64,000 nt of DNA, taken from contig NZ_JAGMUK010000182.1 of NCBI RefSeq assembly GCF_019049245.1, positions 122,142 to 186,141 of the forward strand. Reading direction: 5' to 3'. The notes beneath the pieces are model-generated. The model was not told the DNA's origin, made no database searches, and was given only the letters and a program-made list of their open reading frames with translations. Positions 29,921 through 39,054 of this stretch are shown here, piece after piece; position 1 is the stretch's first letter, and every line of letters starts with the position of its first letter. Source of the DNA: Streptomyces sp. AC555_RSS877 (GTDB lineage: Bacteria > Actinomycetota > Actinomycetes > Streptomycetales > Streptomycetaceae). The position numbers and the translations under genes were made by a program.

Positions 29921-30786
29921 AGATAGCTCTCGACCCGTACATGTTCCGCGCCCTGCCCATCGACGACATGGTGCGCACGGTCGCCGAACTCGGCTATCAG
30001 TACATCGAGTTGTCACCACGTGACGACTTCATGCCGTTCTTCCTGCACCCGCGGGCGGACGACGGGCGGATCGCCACCCTCAAGAAATCGCTGCGCACCC
30101 ACGGCGTGCAACTGTCCTCGGTCCTGCCCCTCTACAAGTGGTCCTCACCCGACGAGAGCGAGCGGCAGGCCGCCGTGCGCTACTGGAAGCGGATGGTCCA
30201 GATCACCGCCGAGCTCGAATGCACCCTGATGAACTCGGAGTTCAACGGCCGACCCGAACACGCAGCGGAGAGCGAGGCCGCGTTCTGGCGCTCGCTGGAG
30301 GAACTGCTGCCGATCTTCGAGCGGGAAGGCATCGCACTCAACCTGGAGGCCCATCCGGACGACTTCTGCGAGGAGAACACCCCCGCGGTCGACCTCGTCC
30401 GCGCGATCAACGAGTCGTGGGTGAACTACCTCTACTGCGCGCCCCATTCCTTCCACCTCTCGGGCGCCTCACAAGTCGGCGCGGACATCGCGGCGATGAT
30501 GCGCTACGCCGGCGACAAGCTGAAGCACGTGCACATCGCCGACTCCTTCAACCACAAGGGCTCCTCAGGCCTGCGCTACATCCTCAACCCGCCGGGGACG
30601 GCCGCCCGTATCCACCAGCACCTCGACATCGACCAGGGCGAGGTCGACTGGAACGCCTTCTTCGGCACCCTGCGCGAGCTGGATTTCGACGGCGTCGCCA
30701 CCGCCTGCGTCTTCGCCTGGGAGGAACGGGCCCGCGAGTCCTCCGCGTTCATGCTCGACCGCATCACCAAGGAACTGGCCGCCTGA
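29917..30786 (+). CDS. iolH: IolH-like TIM-barrel protein
   Basis: The 289-residue protein is a xylose-isomerase-like TIM barrel that matches IolH in pattern: [48 protein letters not shown] and [18 protein letters not shown], with metal-ligand Glu, Asp and His in the expected strands. IolH is encoded in many inositol operons but its reaction is not firmly known. The start overlaps the iolG stop and has GGAGG upstream, so the two are translationally coupled. It is the last gene of this transcription unit. Confidence 0.88.
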   Translation: MKIALDPYMFRALPIDDMVRTVAELGYQYIELSPRDDFMPFFLHPRADDGRIATLKKSLRTHGVQLSSVLPLYKWSSPDESERQAAVRYWKRMVQITAELECTLMNSEFNGRPEHAAESEAAFWRSLEELLPIFEREGIALNLEAHPDDFCEENTPAVDLVRAINESWVNYLYCAPHSFHLSGASQVGADIAAMMRYAGDKLKHVHIADSFNHKGSSGLRYILNPPGTAARIHQHLDIDQGEVDWNAFFGTLRELDFDGVATACVFAWEERARESSAFMLDRITKELAA

Positions 30787-30883
30787 CCGCGACCTGCGGG
30801 TCTCCATGGCCGCCATCGGCGCGACGAGTCAACGGCCCCACGCAACAACCTGCGAACTATGTCGATACGTCCTGACAAGGATA

Positions 30884-30955
30884 TTGACACCATCGATGGC
30901 TCGATCCATAGTACGAGTCACCGTCACTAGAGCGCGCTAGTGAAGCGCTCTAGTC
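30884..30955 (+). promoter_or_regulatory. Promoter and operator for the block 2 binding-protein gene
   Basis: TTGACA at 30884-30889 and CATAGT at 30907-30912 are separated by 17 bp, a good promoter. ACTAGAGCGCGCTAGT follows at 30926-30941, containing the same 14-mer as at 26028-26041, and an inverted relative, AGCGCTCTAGT, follows at 30944-30954. The binding-protein gene is therefore probably a separate unit under the same LacI repressor, with a 5' leader of about 250 bases. Confidence 0.7.
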
Positions 30956-31176
30956 AGGTATCGGACGGTCCGCACAAGACCGCCAAGTAACCGCGTCCGC
31001 CACCAGACAGGGTGTGCGCGCCGCCCCGCCGGCCCCATCGACCGAAGGCACATCCCTGGGTCACGGTGACGGACCCACCAGCAAATATTCCGCAGCGACC
31101 GGCCCACCCACACCCGAAGCCGTTCCACACCATCCGGCACAGACCATCCCGACCAGCACAGTGAGGTGCGAGGGAC

Positions 31177-32181
31177 ATGCACAGACATCACCGAGCCGCC
31201 ACCCTTTCCGCAGTAGTTCTCACCGGCGCCCTGCTCGCCACCGGATGCTCCAGCAGTTCCGGCGGGAAGAAGGCCGAGGAAGGCGGAGTCGCCGCCTCCG
31301 CGGGCAAGGCCACCACTCCCCGTATGACCGTAGCCATGATCACCCACGCCGCCCCCGGCGACACCTTCTGGGACCTCATCCGCAAGGGTGCCCAGGCAGC
31401 CGCCGCGAAGGACAACATCAAGCTCGTCTACTCCAGCGACCCCAGCGCCGGCAACCAGGCCAATCTCGTACAGAACGCGATCGACCAGAAGGTCGACGGC
31501 ATCGCGCTCACCGCCGCCAAGCCCGACGCCATGAAGGACGTGGTCGCCAAGGCCAAGGCGGCCGGCATCCCGGTCGTCGGCTTCAACTCCGGCGTGGCCG
31601 ACTGGAAGAAGCTCGGCATGCTCGAGTACTTCGGCCAGGATGAGAACATTGCGGGCCAGGCCTTCGGCGAACGCCTCAACGGGCTCGGCGCCAAGCACTC
31701 CCTGTGCGTCATCCAGGAGCAGGGCCAGGTCGCCCTGGAGGCCCGCTGCGCCGGCCTGAAGAAGGGCTTCAACGGCAAGACCGACATCCTCTACGTCAAC
31801 GGCACCGACATGCCGTCCGTGAAGTCGACGATCACCGCCAAGCTCAAGCAGGACTCCTCCATCGACCAGGTGGTCACCCTCGGCGCCCCGATCGCACTCA
31901 CCGCCGTGCAGTCACTGTCCGACGCCGGCACCACAGCCAAGATCGCGACCTTCGACCTGAACAAGCAACTGGTCAAGGCTGTCCAGGACGGCACGATCGA
32001 GTTCGCCGTCGACCAGCAGCCGTACCTCCAGGGCTATCTCGCCGTCGACGCCCTCTGGCTCTACAAGACCAACGGCAACGTCAGCGGCGGCGGCACCGCG
32101 CCCGTCCTCACCGGCCCGGCCTTCATCACCAAGGACAACGCCGCCGGAGTCGCCGAGTTCGCCGCAAAGGGCACCCGGTGA
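31177..32181 (+). CDS. Sugar ABC transporter substrate-binding lipoprotein (RbsB type), block 2
   Basis: The 334-residue lipoprotein has a basic signal peptide and the lipobox LATGC. The mature type I periplasmic-binding fold shares long identical runs with the protein at 7838-8857, for example [24 protein letters not shown] and [14 protein letters not shown]. The ATG at 31177 has GAGGTG upstream within the shared CAGCACAGTGAGGTGC string. It is controlled by its own promoter with the block's operator. Its TGA overlaps the ATG of a 43-codon frame, which suggests that a membrane component once followed. No ATPase is near. Confidence 0.92.
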   Translation: MHRHHRAATLSAVVLTGALLATGCSSSSGGKKAEEGGVAASAGKATTPRMTVAMITHAAPGDTFWDLIRKGAQAAAAKDNIKLVYSSDPSAGNQANLVQNAIDQKVDGIALTAAKPDAMKDVVAKAKAAGIPVVGFNSGVADWKKLGMLEYFGQDENIAGQAFGERLNGLGAKHSLCVIQEQGQVALEARCAGLKKGFNGKTDILYVNGTDMPSVKSTITAKLKQDSSIDQVVTLGAPIALTAVQSLSDAGTTAKIATFDLNKQLVKAVQDGTIEFAVDQQPYLQGYLAVDALWLYKTNGNVSGGGTAPVLTGPAFITKDNAAGVAEFAAKGTR

Positions 32182-32312
32182 TGAGCATGCCCCCGCACGC
32201 CGAGCCGGCGGTGACCACACCGCCGGCCCTCGGCCCGAAGCAGCTGAGCCGAACTCCCGAACCGGCACGCCAACGCGAGTGCAGCCACGGTCAATTCATC
32301 GATTGTCTCTGA
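32181..32312 (+). pseudogene. 43-codon stub coupled to the binding protein, probable permease remnant
   Basis: The ATG overlaps the binding-protein stop in TGATG, as in coupled ABC operons. The first 24 residues (MSMPPHAEPAVTTPPALGP) resemble the polar N-terminal tail of RbsC-type permeases, then the frame ends with unrelated sequence and a TGA at 32312. No membrane helices remain. A perfect 9-bp stem with a 6-base loop at 32204-32227 lies inside it and could act as a terminator after the binding-protein gene. The permease identity is inferred from position, not from a conserved domain. Confidence 0.45.
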
Positions 32313-32450
32313 CGGCACTCACGAGGTTCTGGACACATGCCGCGCACCGAGTTCCGAGCGCGTTCCGCTAGGAGTTCTAAAACCGGGGTATTCACGGAAG
32401 GGACTCCGTTGACTCCGCCGACCGCGTGGGTAACCCGCGCTTCGTGGTGG

Positions 32451-32828
32451 TCAGCGCTCCCAGTTTTCCTCGCCCCCAGGCCCGACCGTGATCGGCTCGA
32501 TTCCGTGCCCGATCAGACGCCAGGACACGAACTGCGGGTCTGGGCCCACCCATAGCCCCGCGCCGTCTTCAAAGTCGATGACCAGCACACCGCGGTCGCG
32601 GACATCGACCGTAACCACTGTCTGCCCGAACAGCGCAAGCACGGGGGCGAGGCTCACACCTGTGCCGGGGTCCAGCTCGTGCCACTCGCCAGCAGCGTCC
32701 CGGAGCAGAAACGGCGCATGCAATATCAACTCGGCACCCAGTCGGTACCCCTCGTCCGGGTCCGGGGCACCGAAACTCAGCCCGACCTGCAGATCAAAAT
32801 CTGTGCTCTCCACCCGAGCACCGATCAA
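32451..32828 (-). CDS. DUF6188-like hypothetical protein
   Basis: The 125-residue protein has alternating strands with LQVGLSFG, YRLGAELILHAPFLLRDAAG, LFGQTVVTVDVRDRGVLVID and FEDGAGLWVGPDPQFVSWRL. This matches my recollection of the DUF6188 family of small actinobacterial proteins with no known function. The frame opens with TTG at 32828 (AAGG about 11 bases upstream); GTG at 32813 is an alternative. It stands alone between the inositol block and decayed genes. Confidence 0.65.
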   Translation of the reverse strand: MIGARVESTDFDLQVGLSFGAPDPDEGYRLGAELILHAPFLLRDAAGEWHELDPGTGVSLAPVLALFGQTVVTVDVRDRGVLVIDFEDGAGLWVGPDPQFVSWRLIGHGIEPITVGPGGEENWER

Positions 32829-33294
32829 CGCGGTAGGAACCTTCCCTGCCCCTCAAATCCTCGGCACGCTGCCAGCATATGACTCGACGACGGTGACCAT
32901 CCACGGTGGAGTCGCCTCGGGCCGGCATCCACTACTTGGGCGTGTGGACACCATAGTGACCTGGCGCGCCGCCTGGACCTCCTGAGCGAAGCGATGTCGA
33001 AAGCCAGAGGCCTGAGCCAGGTCCCCACGGGTCATCCTGACCGCGACGGATCTGCCACCGGGAGTGCGCCCCGAAGAACACCTGTCCCATGCCACCTCTG
33101 AGAGCTGGACCCGGCTGGGGGCCTCCGCAGCCGTGCTCAACCGACCGGCGACATTGGCAAGGTCCGTCTCCTGCGACAGTGCCACCTTCCTACAGCTGCC
33201 GAGCGGGAAGGCGTTCCGCGTCCGGGCGGCGGCCGATGTGTTCCTCGACTCGCTGAGCGAGGGACCAGCTCACTGGTTGTTGCGGGACAGGACG
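32829..33294. other. Decayed region, possible integrase fragment on the plus strand
   Basis: At about 33166-33276 the plus strand reads CDSATFLQLPSGKAFRVRAA then DVFLDSLSE, which recalls the start of the core-binding domain of actinobacterial tyrosine recombinases. It breaks off after a few more residues. No catalytic domain is present and I see no attachment-site repeat. Nothing else in the interval is recognised. Confidence 0.25.
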
Positions 33295-34075
33295 TTATTG
33301 ACGCCGCCTCCAGGGCGTATACCCCCATTGCTCTTTGGGGGCATGGACCTCAAGCCGGTGGTCGGGGCTCTCTGGCTGGAGCCACACCTGGTAGTCGACC
33401 TCGACCCCTCCGACGGTTGGGTGTTGCAGACGCATGGTGCCCACGGTGCAGTCGGCGACGTCGCCTTTGGCCCAGAGCCTGGCGAAGTCGCCGCTGTGCA
33501 TGGAAAGTTCGCCGATCAGTTCAGCCAACCGGGCGTCGGTGCGATACCTGCCCGCGGTGAGCCGCAGGTAGGCGACATGAGCTCGAGCCAGTTCATCCCA
33601 GTTTCGGTGCAGGTCGCGGGTGAGAGAGTCGAGAAAGAACATCCGAGAGATGGACGGCCGTCGCGCGAGATCGTGAGGCGCGTCGAAGTCGACGTGTTCT
33701 GCGACGAGGGCATGTCCGGTGCGGTTCCAGACCAGTACGTCGCCACGGCGGCCGAGCACGACGGCCGGTGTGGTCTCCCCGAGGGAGGCCAGGAGTGCCA
33801 GTACTCGTGGGTGCGGCCTTTCCGGGCGGGGGCGGACCAGGCGTGAAGTGGCGGGCTGACGGGCGAGGTTGTGCAGGTGGGCGGTCCCGGCCGAATCGAG
33901 CTGGAGCACGCCTGCGAGCGCGTCCAGGACCTATGGGGAGGCTGTACTTGCCTGGCCCTGTTCCAGCCGCGTGTAGTAGCCGGCGCTCACGCCGGCGAGC
34001 TGGGCCACGGCCTTCAGCCCCGCCCCGCCACGGCGGCGAGTTCGTCTTCGGCGACCCGGCCACCTGGAACCCCCC
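33295..34075 (-). pseudogene. MmyB-type XRE regulator broken by a stop and a frameshift
   Basis: These regulators have an N-terminal helix-turn-helix and a C-terminal MmyB-like ligand-binding domain. The minus strand gives EDELAAVAGRG near 34040, then in another frame LKAVAQLAGVSAGYYTRLEQ, then ASTASP, a TAG at 33931-33933 and, in the same frame, VLDALAGVLQLDSAGTAHLH and a full MmyB domain (LVWNRTGHALVAEHVDF, NWDELARAHVAYLRLTAGRY) ending at 33295. The TAG between the two domains and the 5' frameshift would prevent a functional regulator. Confidence 0.75.
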
Positions 34076-34101
34076 GACGCGGCGACCGTCACACGTGGTC
34101 C

Positions 34102-34686
34102 TTACGAGCGGGACACTCCGTACGAACCCACCAGGCGGGCCAGTTGTCGGCCCGTCACGCGTAGTGGTTCCTCGCTGCGGTTGACCTGGGCCGTCACTTC
34201 GGCGCCTTCCAGGGCGCTGATGATGGTGGTCGCCAGCTCCCGGGCGTCGCGGGCCTGGAAGCCGGAGCTCCGGAGCTTGTCAGTGACGATCTGCTCCCAG
34301 TTGCGAAGCGCGTCGGCGCATGCCTGCTGGATTTCGGAGTCGGTTCCCAAGGTCTCCAGTGCCGCTGCCGTGACCGGGCAGCCGTCGGTCCAACCCGATG
34401 CGCGCAGCCCTTCGGCGAGCTGTCCGGCGCAGGCCTCTACGGCCGCGTCCGGGTCCTCCTCGCTGTTCAGAGCGTCGCGGAGGACCGCCGCGAACTCCCG
34501 GTCGCTGTACTTGATGGCGGCGACCGCGACGGCCTCTTTGCCGCCCGGGAAGAAGTGGTAGACGGAGCCCAGTGTGGCCTCCGCCTCCTTGGCGATCTGC
34601 TTGATGCCCGTGCCGACATAGCCCTGGCGCTGCAGCAGGCTCGCTGCGGCGATGACGATCCGGTCCCGGGTGCTGGCCTGTCCCAT
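34102..34686 (-). CDS. TetR/AcrR-family regulator
   Basis: The 194-residue repressor has a TetR helix-turn-helix near residues 10-55 (RDRIVIAAASLLQRQGYVGT, IKQIAKEAEATLGSVYHFFP) and a C-terminal domain of the AcrR C11-like type (GCPVTAAALETLGTDSEIQQ). The ATG at 34686 has AAGGTG five bases upstream. It is divergent from the imine-reductase-like gene, and the intergenic region holds a 17-bp repeat that is its probable operator. It may respond to an electrophile or amine-type compound. Confidence 0.9.
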   Translation of the reverse strand: MGQASTRDRIVIAAASLLQRQGYVGTGIKQIAKEAEATLGSVYHFFPGGKEAVAVAAIKYSDREFAAVLRDALNSEEDPDAAVEACAGQLAEGLRASGWTDGCPVTAAALETLGTDSEIQQACADALRNWEQIVTDKLRSSGFQARDARELATTIISALEGAEVTAQVNRSEEPLRVTGRQLARLVGSYGVSRS

Positions 34687-34703
34687 GTGCACACCTTACT
34701 GGT

Positions 34704-34765
34704 TAGAACGTTCGTTTTAGAGCTGTGCTACATTGCTCCCGCCCTGGATAGAACGCTCGTTTTAG
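34704..34765. promoter_or_regulatory. Two 17-bp operator repeats between TetR and the reductase gene
   Basis: TAGAACGTTCGTTTTAG at 34704-34720 and TAGAACGCTCGTTTTAG at 34749-34765 differ at one base and have a centre-to-centre distance of 45 bp. GAACG/CGTTC is palindromic. They occupy the divergent promoter region and are typical of TetR autoregulatory sites. Confidence 0.75.
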
Positions 34766-34840
34766 TCTCGTCCTCGCTGCGGCACCGGCTCGTGCCCGGG
34801 CGGCGGCTGGTCGTGAACACATCCCCCGGAGGTCTTCCCC

Positions 34841-35716
34841 ATGAGCGCCAAGCAGCCTGTGACCGTCATCGGACTCGGCCCAATGGGGCAGGCAATGGTC
34901 CACGCCTTACTCGGGCAGGGACACCACGTCACCGTCTGGAACCGCACTGCGTCCCGCGCAGATGCCCTCGTAGCGCGCGGCGCCGTACTCGCAAAGAGCG
35001 TCGAAGACGCCGTCGCCGCCAACGAGCTGGTCGTCCTGAGCCTCACCGACTACGGCGCGATGTACACCGTGCTGGAACCGGCGTCCCACGCCCTGACCGG
35101 CCGTGTCCTCGTCAACCTCAGCTCTGACACCCCGGAGAAGACCCGCGCCGGAGCCCGGTGGGTGTCCGACCACGGCGGGGTCCACCTCACCGGTGGCGTC
35201 AACGCCTCGCCTACCGGCATCGGACAGCCCGGGTCCTCCACCTTCTACAGCGGGCCGCGCGAGGTTTTCGAAGCGCACCGGTCCACCCTCGAGGTCCTGA
35301 CCGGCACGGACTACCGGGGCGAGGATCCCGGCCTCGCCGCGCTCCTGTACCAGATCGGCATGGTCATGTTCTGGACCTCCACGCTCAGTTACTGGCAGGT
35401 CGTCGCACTCGCCGACGCCAACGGGCTCACGGCAATGGACGTCCTCCCGCACGCCATCGAGACCATGACCGGGATGCCGGACTTCCTCTCCTTCTACGCC
35501 GAGCGCATCGACGCCGGCGAGCATCCCGGCGACGTGGACCGCCTCGCCATGGGCATGGCCAGCGTCGAACACGTTCTGCACACCAACGCCGACGCGGGCG
35601 TCGACACCACTCTGCCGGCCGCCGTGGCCGCTCTGTTCCGGCGCGGCATGGACGCCGGGCACGCGGCGGACAGCTTCTCCTGCCTGGTGGAGCTGATGAA
35701 GACGGCCAAGGCGTAG
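34841..35716 (+). CDS. NAD(P)-dependent imine-reductase-like oxidoreductase
   Basis: The 291-residue protein belongs to the 6-phosphogluconate/beta-hydroxyacid dehydrogenase superfamily. It has the Rossmann motif VTVIGLGPMGQAM and the NADP-type NRTASRA segment. The blocks VNLSSDTPEKTRAGARWVSD, HLTGGVNASPTGIG, SSTFYSGPREVFEAHRSTLE and VLTGTDYRGEDPGLAALLYQ are characteristic of actinobacterial imine reductases (IREDs), which reduce cyclic imines to amines. The C-terminal dimerisation helices are complete. The physiological substrate of such enzymes is generally unknown. AGGTC lies before the ATG. Confidence 0.85.
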   Translation: MSAKQPVTVIGLGPMGQAMVHALLGQGHHVTVWNRTASRADALVARGAVLAKSVEDAVAANELVVLSLTDYGAMYTVLEPASHALTGRVLVNLSSDTPEKTRAGARWVSDHGGVHLTGGVNASPTGIGQPGSSTFYSGPREVFEAHRSTLEVLTGTDYRGEDPGLAALLYQIGMVMFWTSTLSYWQVVALADANGLTAMDVLPHAIETMTGMPDFLSFYAERIDAGEHPGDVDRLAMGMASVEHVLHTNADAGVDTTLPAAVAALFRRGMDAGHAADSFSCLVELMKTAKA

Positions 35717-35762
35717 CAGCGGCCCGAGGCGATACCCGCAGGTCTGGACATGATCAGCAGGG

Positions 35763-36236
35763 GTGACTCGACCAACGCTGAGTGGGCCATGCTGGAGCCG
35801 CTGCTGCCGTCGGCCAACAACCGGTGCGGCCGGTGGCGGGACACCACCAGGTGATCAACGAGCTTCTCCACCGGCTCAGCACCGGGGCCCAGTGGAGAGA
35901 GTTGCCCGGACGCAGTCCAGGCTCAGGCGGACGCCGCGGGCGGCATCGATGGGGACATCGATGGGGACATCATCGTCGACTCCACCTCTGTCCGCGCCCA
36001 CCACCACGCCGCTGGGGCACCCAAGGCGGCACTGCCCGCACCGCCAGATTCTTCAGGAAAGAGGGCTCCGCGAAGACCAGTTCGCGGAGCCGACGCGGGC
36101 GTCCTGGGCGGGGGCACCCACGTCTGCCTGGTCCTGGCCGATGACGCCCAAGCTCCAGACAGCTCAGGCAGTTCTCTGGTCAGGCCGCCTCACCGTCACG
36201 GCACTCGCACGGTCCGCGTCCGGGCCTGCGCTCTGA
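35763..36236 (+). mobile_element. IS5-family transposase remnant with internal deletion
   Basis: The plus strand gives AEWAMLEPLLPSANNRCGRW, then after a one-base shift HHQVINELLHRLSTGAQWRE, then a jump to IIVDSTSVRAHHHAAGAPK, the DDE-start region. A tandem GACATCGATGGG at about 35953-35978 lies at the deletion point. Both ends are undefined. Bases 36237-36349 hold nothing recognised. Confidence 0.75.
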
Positions 36237-36349
36237 TTGAGGCAGTGACACGCTGTGCCTGCACAGGCCGTGCAGCTTCCATCCGAGCACCCAAGTGATC
36301 TTGCGGATGGTCGCTGCGGACTTCTGGCCCATGCGCGCCCGAGTCCCGG

Positions 36350-37864
36350 CTATTCAACCTCGACCCAGTCGAGGCTGCGTTCCACGGCCTTCTTCCAGCC
36401 TGCGTAGCCCTTTTCCCGCTGCTCGTCGTTCCACTGCGGCTCCCACCGCTTCGACTCGTGCCAGTGCAGACGGAGCTCGTCGGTGCTCTCCCAGAAGCCG
36501 GTGGCGAGCCCCGCAGCGTAGGCGGCTCCGAGCGCGGTGGTCTCGGCGACGACAGGGCGGCTGACGGGTACGCCGAGGATGTCGGCCTGGAGTTGCATGC
36601 ACAGGTCGTTGGCGGTGACGCCGCCGTCGACCCGCAGTACGTCGAGCGCCACCCCGGAGTCCTGCTCCATCGCCTCGGCCACGTCGCGGCTCTGATAGCA
36701 GATGGCCTCCAGCGTCGCCCTGGCGAGGTGTCCGTTGGTGTGGAACCTCGCGAGACCGACGATCGCTCCCCGGGCGTCGGAGCGCCAGTAGGGCGCGAAC
36801 AGGCCGGAGAAGGCCGGTACGAAGTAGATGCCGCCGCTGTCCTCCACCTGCCGGGCCAGTGTCTCGACCTCCGCGGACGAGGAGATGATCCGCATCTGGT
36901 CGCGGAGCCACTGCACGGCGGACCCGGTGACCGCCATGGACCCCTCCAGCGCGTACACCGCCGGCGCGTCCCCGAACTGGTACGCCAGTGTGGTCAGCAG
37001 ACCCTTGCTGGACCGGACGATCTCCGTGCCCGTGTTGAGGACCAGGAAGTTGCCGGTGCCGTAGGTGTTCTTCGCCTCGCCCGGGCGGAAGCAGACCTGG
37101 CCGACGGTGGCCGCCTGCTGGTCCCCGAGGACGCCGGTGATGGGTACGGCGGTCCGCAGCGGCCGGGTGGTGCGGGTGGACCCGAACGCCTCCGGGTGCG
37201 AGGACGGGTTGATGGCCGGGAGCATGGCCCGCGGGATGCCGAAGATGTCGAGAAGCTCTTCGTCCCAGTCGAGGGTCTCCAGGTTCATGAGCATGGTGCG
37301 GCTGGCGTTGGTGACGTCCGTGGCGTGGATGCCGCCGTTCGGGCCGCCGGTGAGGTTCCACAGCACCCAGGCGTCCGTGTTCCCGAAGACGGCCCGGCCG
37401 TCCTCGGCCGCCTCTCGGACGCCGTCGACGTTCTCCAGGATCCACTTGATCTTGCCGCCGGAGAAGTAGGTTGCCGGCGGCAGCCCCGTCTTGCGCCGGA
37501 TGAGATCGCCGTGCTCCCGCTCCAGCGCCGCTGCGATCGAGTCGGTGCGGGTGTCCTGCCAGACGATCGCGTTGTAGTAGGGCTGACCGGTGCGGGGATC
37601 CCAGATGACCGTGGTCTCCCGCTGGTTGGTGATTCCGATGGCCGCCAGATCGGCGGCGGACAGGTCGCTTTGGCGGACGGCGTTCTGCATCGTGGAGTTC
37701 GTGCGTTCCCAGATCTCCACGGGGTCGTGCTCCACCCAGCCGGAGCGGGGGAAGATCTGCTCGTGCTCGAGCTGGTGGCGTGCGACCTCGTTGCCGTCGT
37801 GGTCGAAGATCATGAAGCGGGTGCTGGTGGTGCCTTGGTCCACCGCCCCGACGAATTCGGGCAT
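36350..37864 (-). CDS. glpK: Glycerol kinase GlpK
   Basis: GlpK phosphorylates glycerol to glycerol 3-phosphate in the cytoplasm. The 504-residue FGGY kinase starts [20 protein letters not shown], has the conserved [11 protein letters not shown] and [11 protein letters not shown] substrate blocks, [13 protein letters not shown] in the ATP-binding core and the second-domain signature [20 protein letters not shown]. The ATG at 37864 has GAGAGGG upstream. It lies 11 bases after glpF, so the pair is one operon for glycerol uptake and trapping. No glpD is adjacent. Confidence 0.96.
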   Translation of the reverse strand: MPEFVGAVDQGTTSTRFMIFDHDGNEVARHQLEHEQIFPRSGWVEHDPVEIWERTNSTMQNAVRQSDLSAADLAAIGITNQRETTVIWDPRTGQPYYNAIVWQDTRTDSIAAALEREHGDLIRRKTGLPPATYFSGGKIKWILENVDGVREAAEDGRAVFGNTDAWVLWNLTGGPNGGIHATDVTNASRTMLMNLETLDWDEELLDIFGIPRAMLPAINPSSHPEAFGSTRTTRPLRTAVPITGVLGDQQAATVGQVCFRPGEAKNTYGTGNFLVLNTGTEIVRSSKGLLTTLAYQFGDAPAVYALEGSMAVTGSAVQWLRDQMRIISSSAEVETLARQVEDSGGIYFVPAFSGLFAPYWRSDARGAIVGLARFHTNGHLARATLEAICYQSRDVAEAMEQDSGVALDVLRVDGGVTANDLCMQLQADILGVPVSRPVVAETTALGAAYAAGLATGFWESTDELRLHWHESKRWEPQWNDEQREKGYAGWKKAVERSLDWVEVE

Positions 37865-37875
37865 GGTCGTCCCTC

Positions 37876-38712
37876 TCACTTGTCGGGCGTGGGCACCCGG
37901 CCGGGTTCCTGCTCGGCATCGGTAATCGGCAGGAAGGGGGTGATCAGCAGGCGGTAGAGCAGCGCACCGACCAGGCCGCCGACCAGAGGGCCGACGATCG
38001 GCACCCAGAAGTACAGGTCGCCGTTCTGATCACGCCAAGCGCCTCCGTAGCCCGTGAGGAACGCCGCCAGCCGCGGTCCCAGGTCACGGGCCGGGTTGAT
38101 CGCGTAGCCCGCGTTGGTTCCCCAGGCCATGCCGATGGCGACGACGATCAGGCCGATGATGAACGGGGCCATGTTCGCGCCCGGCGGCGTGTTCAGCAGG
38201 TCGGTGACAGCGAAGACCAGCAGCACCAGCAGGGCCGTACCGATGATCTGGTCACGGAAGGCCCCGAGCTGGCTGATCGGGAGCCCGCCGTTGCCCGGCA
38301 GGGTGGAGAAGACGATCTCCGTCTTGTCGGTGTGCCCGGGGTCGGCCCTAGCCAGGACCTCGCTGTAGTTCCAGCGCACCAGCAGGGCGGCGACGAACGC
38401 GCCCGCCGTCTGGGCCAGCGCATACGGCAGGACCTTGCTCCACGGGAAGCCCTTGAAGGCCGCGAGCGCGAGGGTGACTGCGGGGTTGATGTGGGCGCCG
38501 CTGATCCGCGCCGCCACGTAGACGGCGAGGACGACGCCGAGGCCCCAGGCCCACGCGATGCTGTCGTGGTCGCCCAGGCCACCGTCGGTCAGTGCGCCAC
38601 CGGCGACGACCTGCGCGACGACACCGCAGCCGAACAGAATGAGGATCATGGTTCCGACGAACTCGGCTGTGAGTTCACCGACCAGACGTTTCCTAGATGT
38701 GAGTTCCGGCAT
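37876..38712 (-). CDS. glpF: Glycerol facilitator GlpF (MIP channel)
   Basis: The 278-residue membrane channel has six helices and the two half-helix NPA motifs, [15 protein letters not shown] near residue 80 and [13 protein letters not shown] near 215. Asp after the second NPA (NPARD) is the residue that distinguishes glycerol facilitators from pure water channels. The ATG at 38712 has no strong ribosome binding site, and the longer frame upstream lacks conserved sequence. It precedes glpK in the same operon. Confidence 0.93.
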   Translation of the reverse strand: MPELTSRKRLVGELTAEFVGTMILILFGCGVVAQVVAGGALTDGGLGDHDSIAWAWGLGVVLAVYVAARISGAHINPAVTLALAAFKGFPWSKVLPYALAQTAGAFVAALLVRWNYSEVLARADPGHTDKTEIVFSTLPGNGGLPISQLGAFRDQIIGTALLVLLVFAVTDLLNTPPGANMAPFIIGLIVVAIGMAWGTNAGYAINPARDLGPRLAAFLTGYGGAWRDQNGDLYFWVPIVGPLVGGLVGALLYRLLITPFLPITDAEQEPGRVPTPDK

Positions 38713-38812
38713 TTTTTGATCGTCGGCGGAGCGGCCGCGGGCGGCATCCGCAGGCGGTCTGCTCGGGTGAACCGGCGCTTGGCGACCGGGCCAAGGAGGC
38801 GGAACTCGCCGC

Positions 38813-39004
38813 TCAGGCTTCGGGGACGGCACCCTCGGTGCGGCCCTCGGAGAACTCCCACCAGGCAAGGGGCAGCCAGTCTCCGTTGACGAAACCGTCG
38901 ACCGCCGACCCCTGACCGCTGATCGACACGGTGGTGCCGGGCGGATAGGTGGTGCCGGACAGTCCGGACACGGAGACGAGCAGGGTGCCGAAGCGTCGTA
39001 TCAC
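38813..39004 (-). CDS. Small conserved hypothetical protein (63 aa)
   Basis: The 63-residue frame starts MIRRFGTLLVSVSGLSGTTY and ends in an acidic tail. It contains the coherent stretch AVDGFVNGDWLPLAWWEFSE and has protein-like composition, but I do not know its family. It lies 100 bases upstream of glpF in the same direction and is divergent from the formaldehyde-dehydrogenase-like gene, so it may be the first gene of the glp transcript. Confidence 0.5.
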   Translation of the reverse strand: MIRRFGTLLVSVSGLSGTTYPPGTTVSISGQGSAVDGFVNGDWLPLAWWEFSEGRTEGAVPEA

Positions 39005-39054
39005 TGTTCGCGCTCTCTCGTTTCAAAGATAAATGTGTGACGACAGTAGCCATC

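Noticed and set aside
27632-30019. 795-codon open frame on the minus strand
   Set aside because: It is antisense to the permease and iolG genes, which have complete family motifs on the plus strand. The composition (His/Gly/Asp-rich) is that of a shadow frame.
33166-33276. An integrase gene with an attachment site, marking an integrative element
   Set aside because: Only about 30 residues resemble a recombinase core-binding domain. No catalytic domain, excisionase, replication gene, tRNA or direct repeat was seen.
36458-37957. 499-codon open frame on the plus strand
   Set aside because: It lies antisense to glpK, whose FGGY-kinase motifs are unmistakable.
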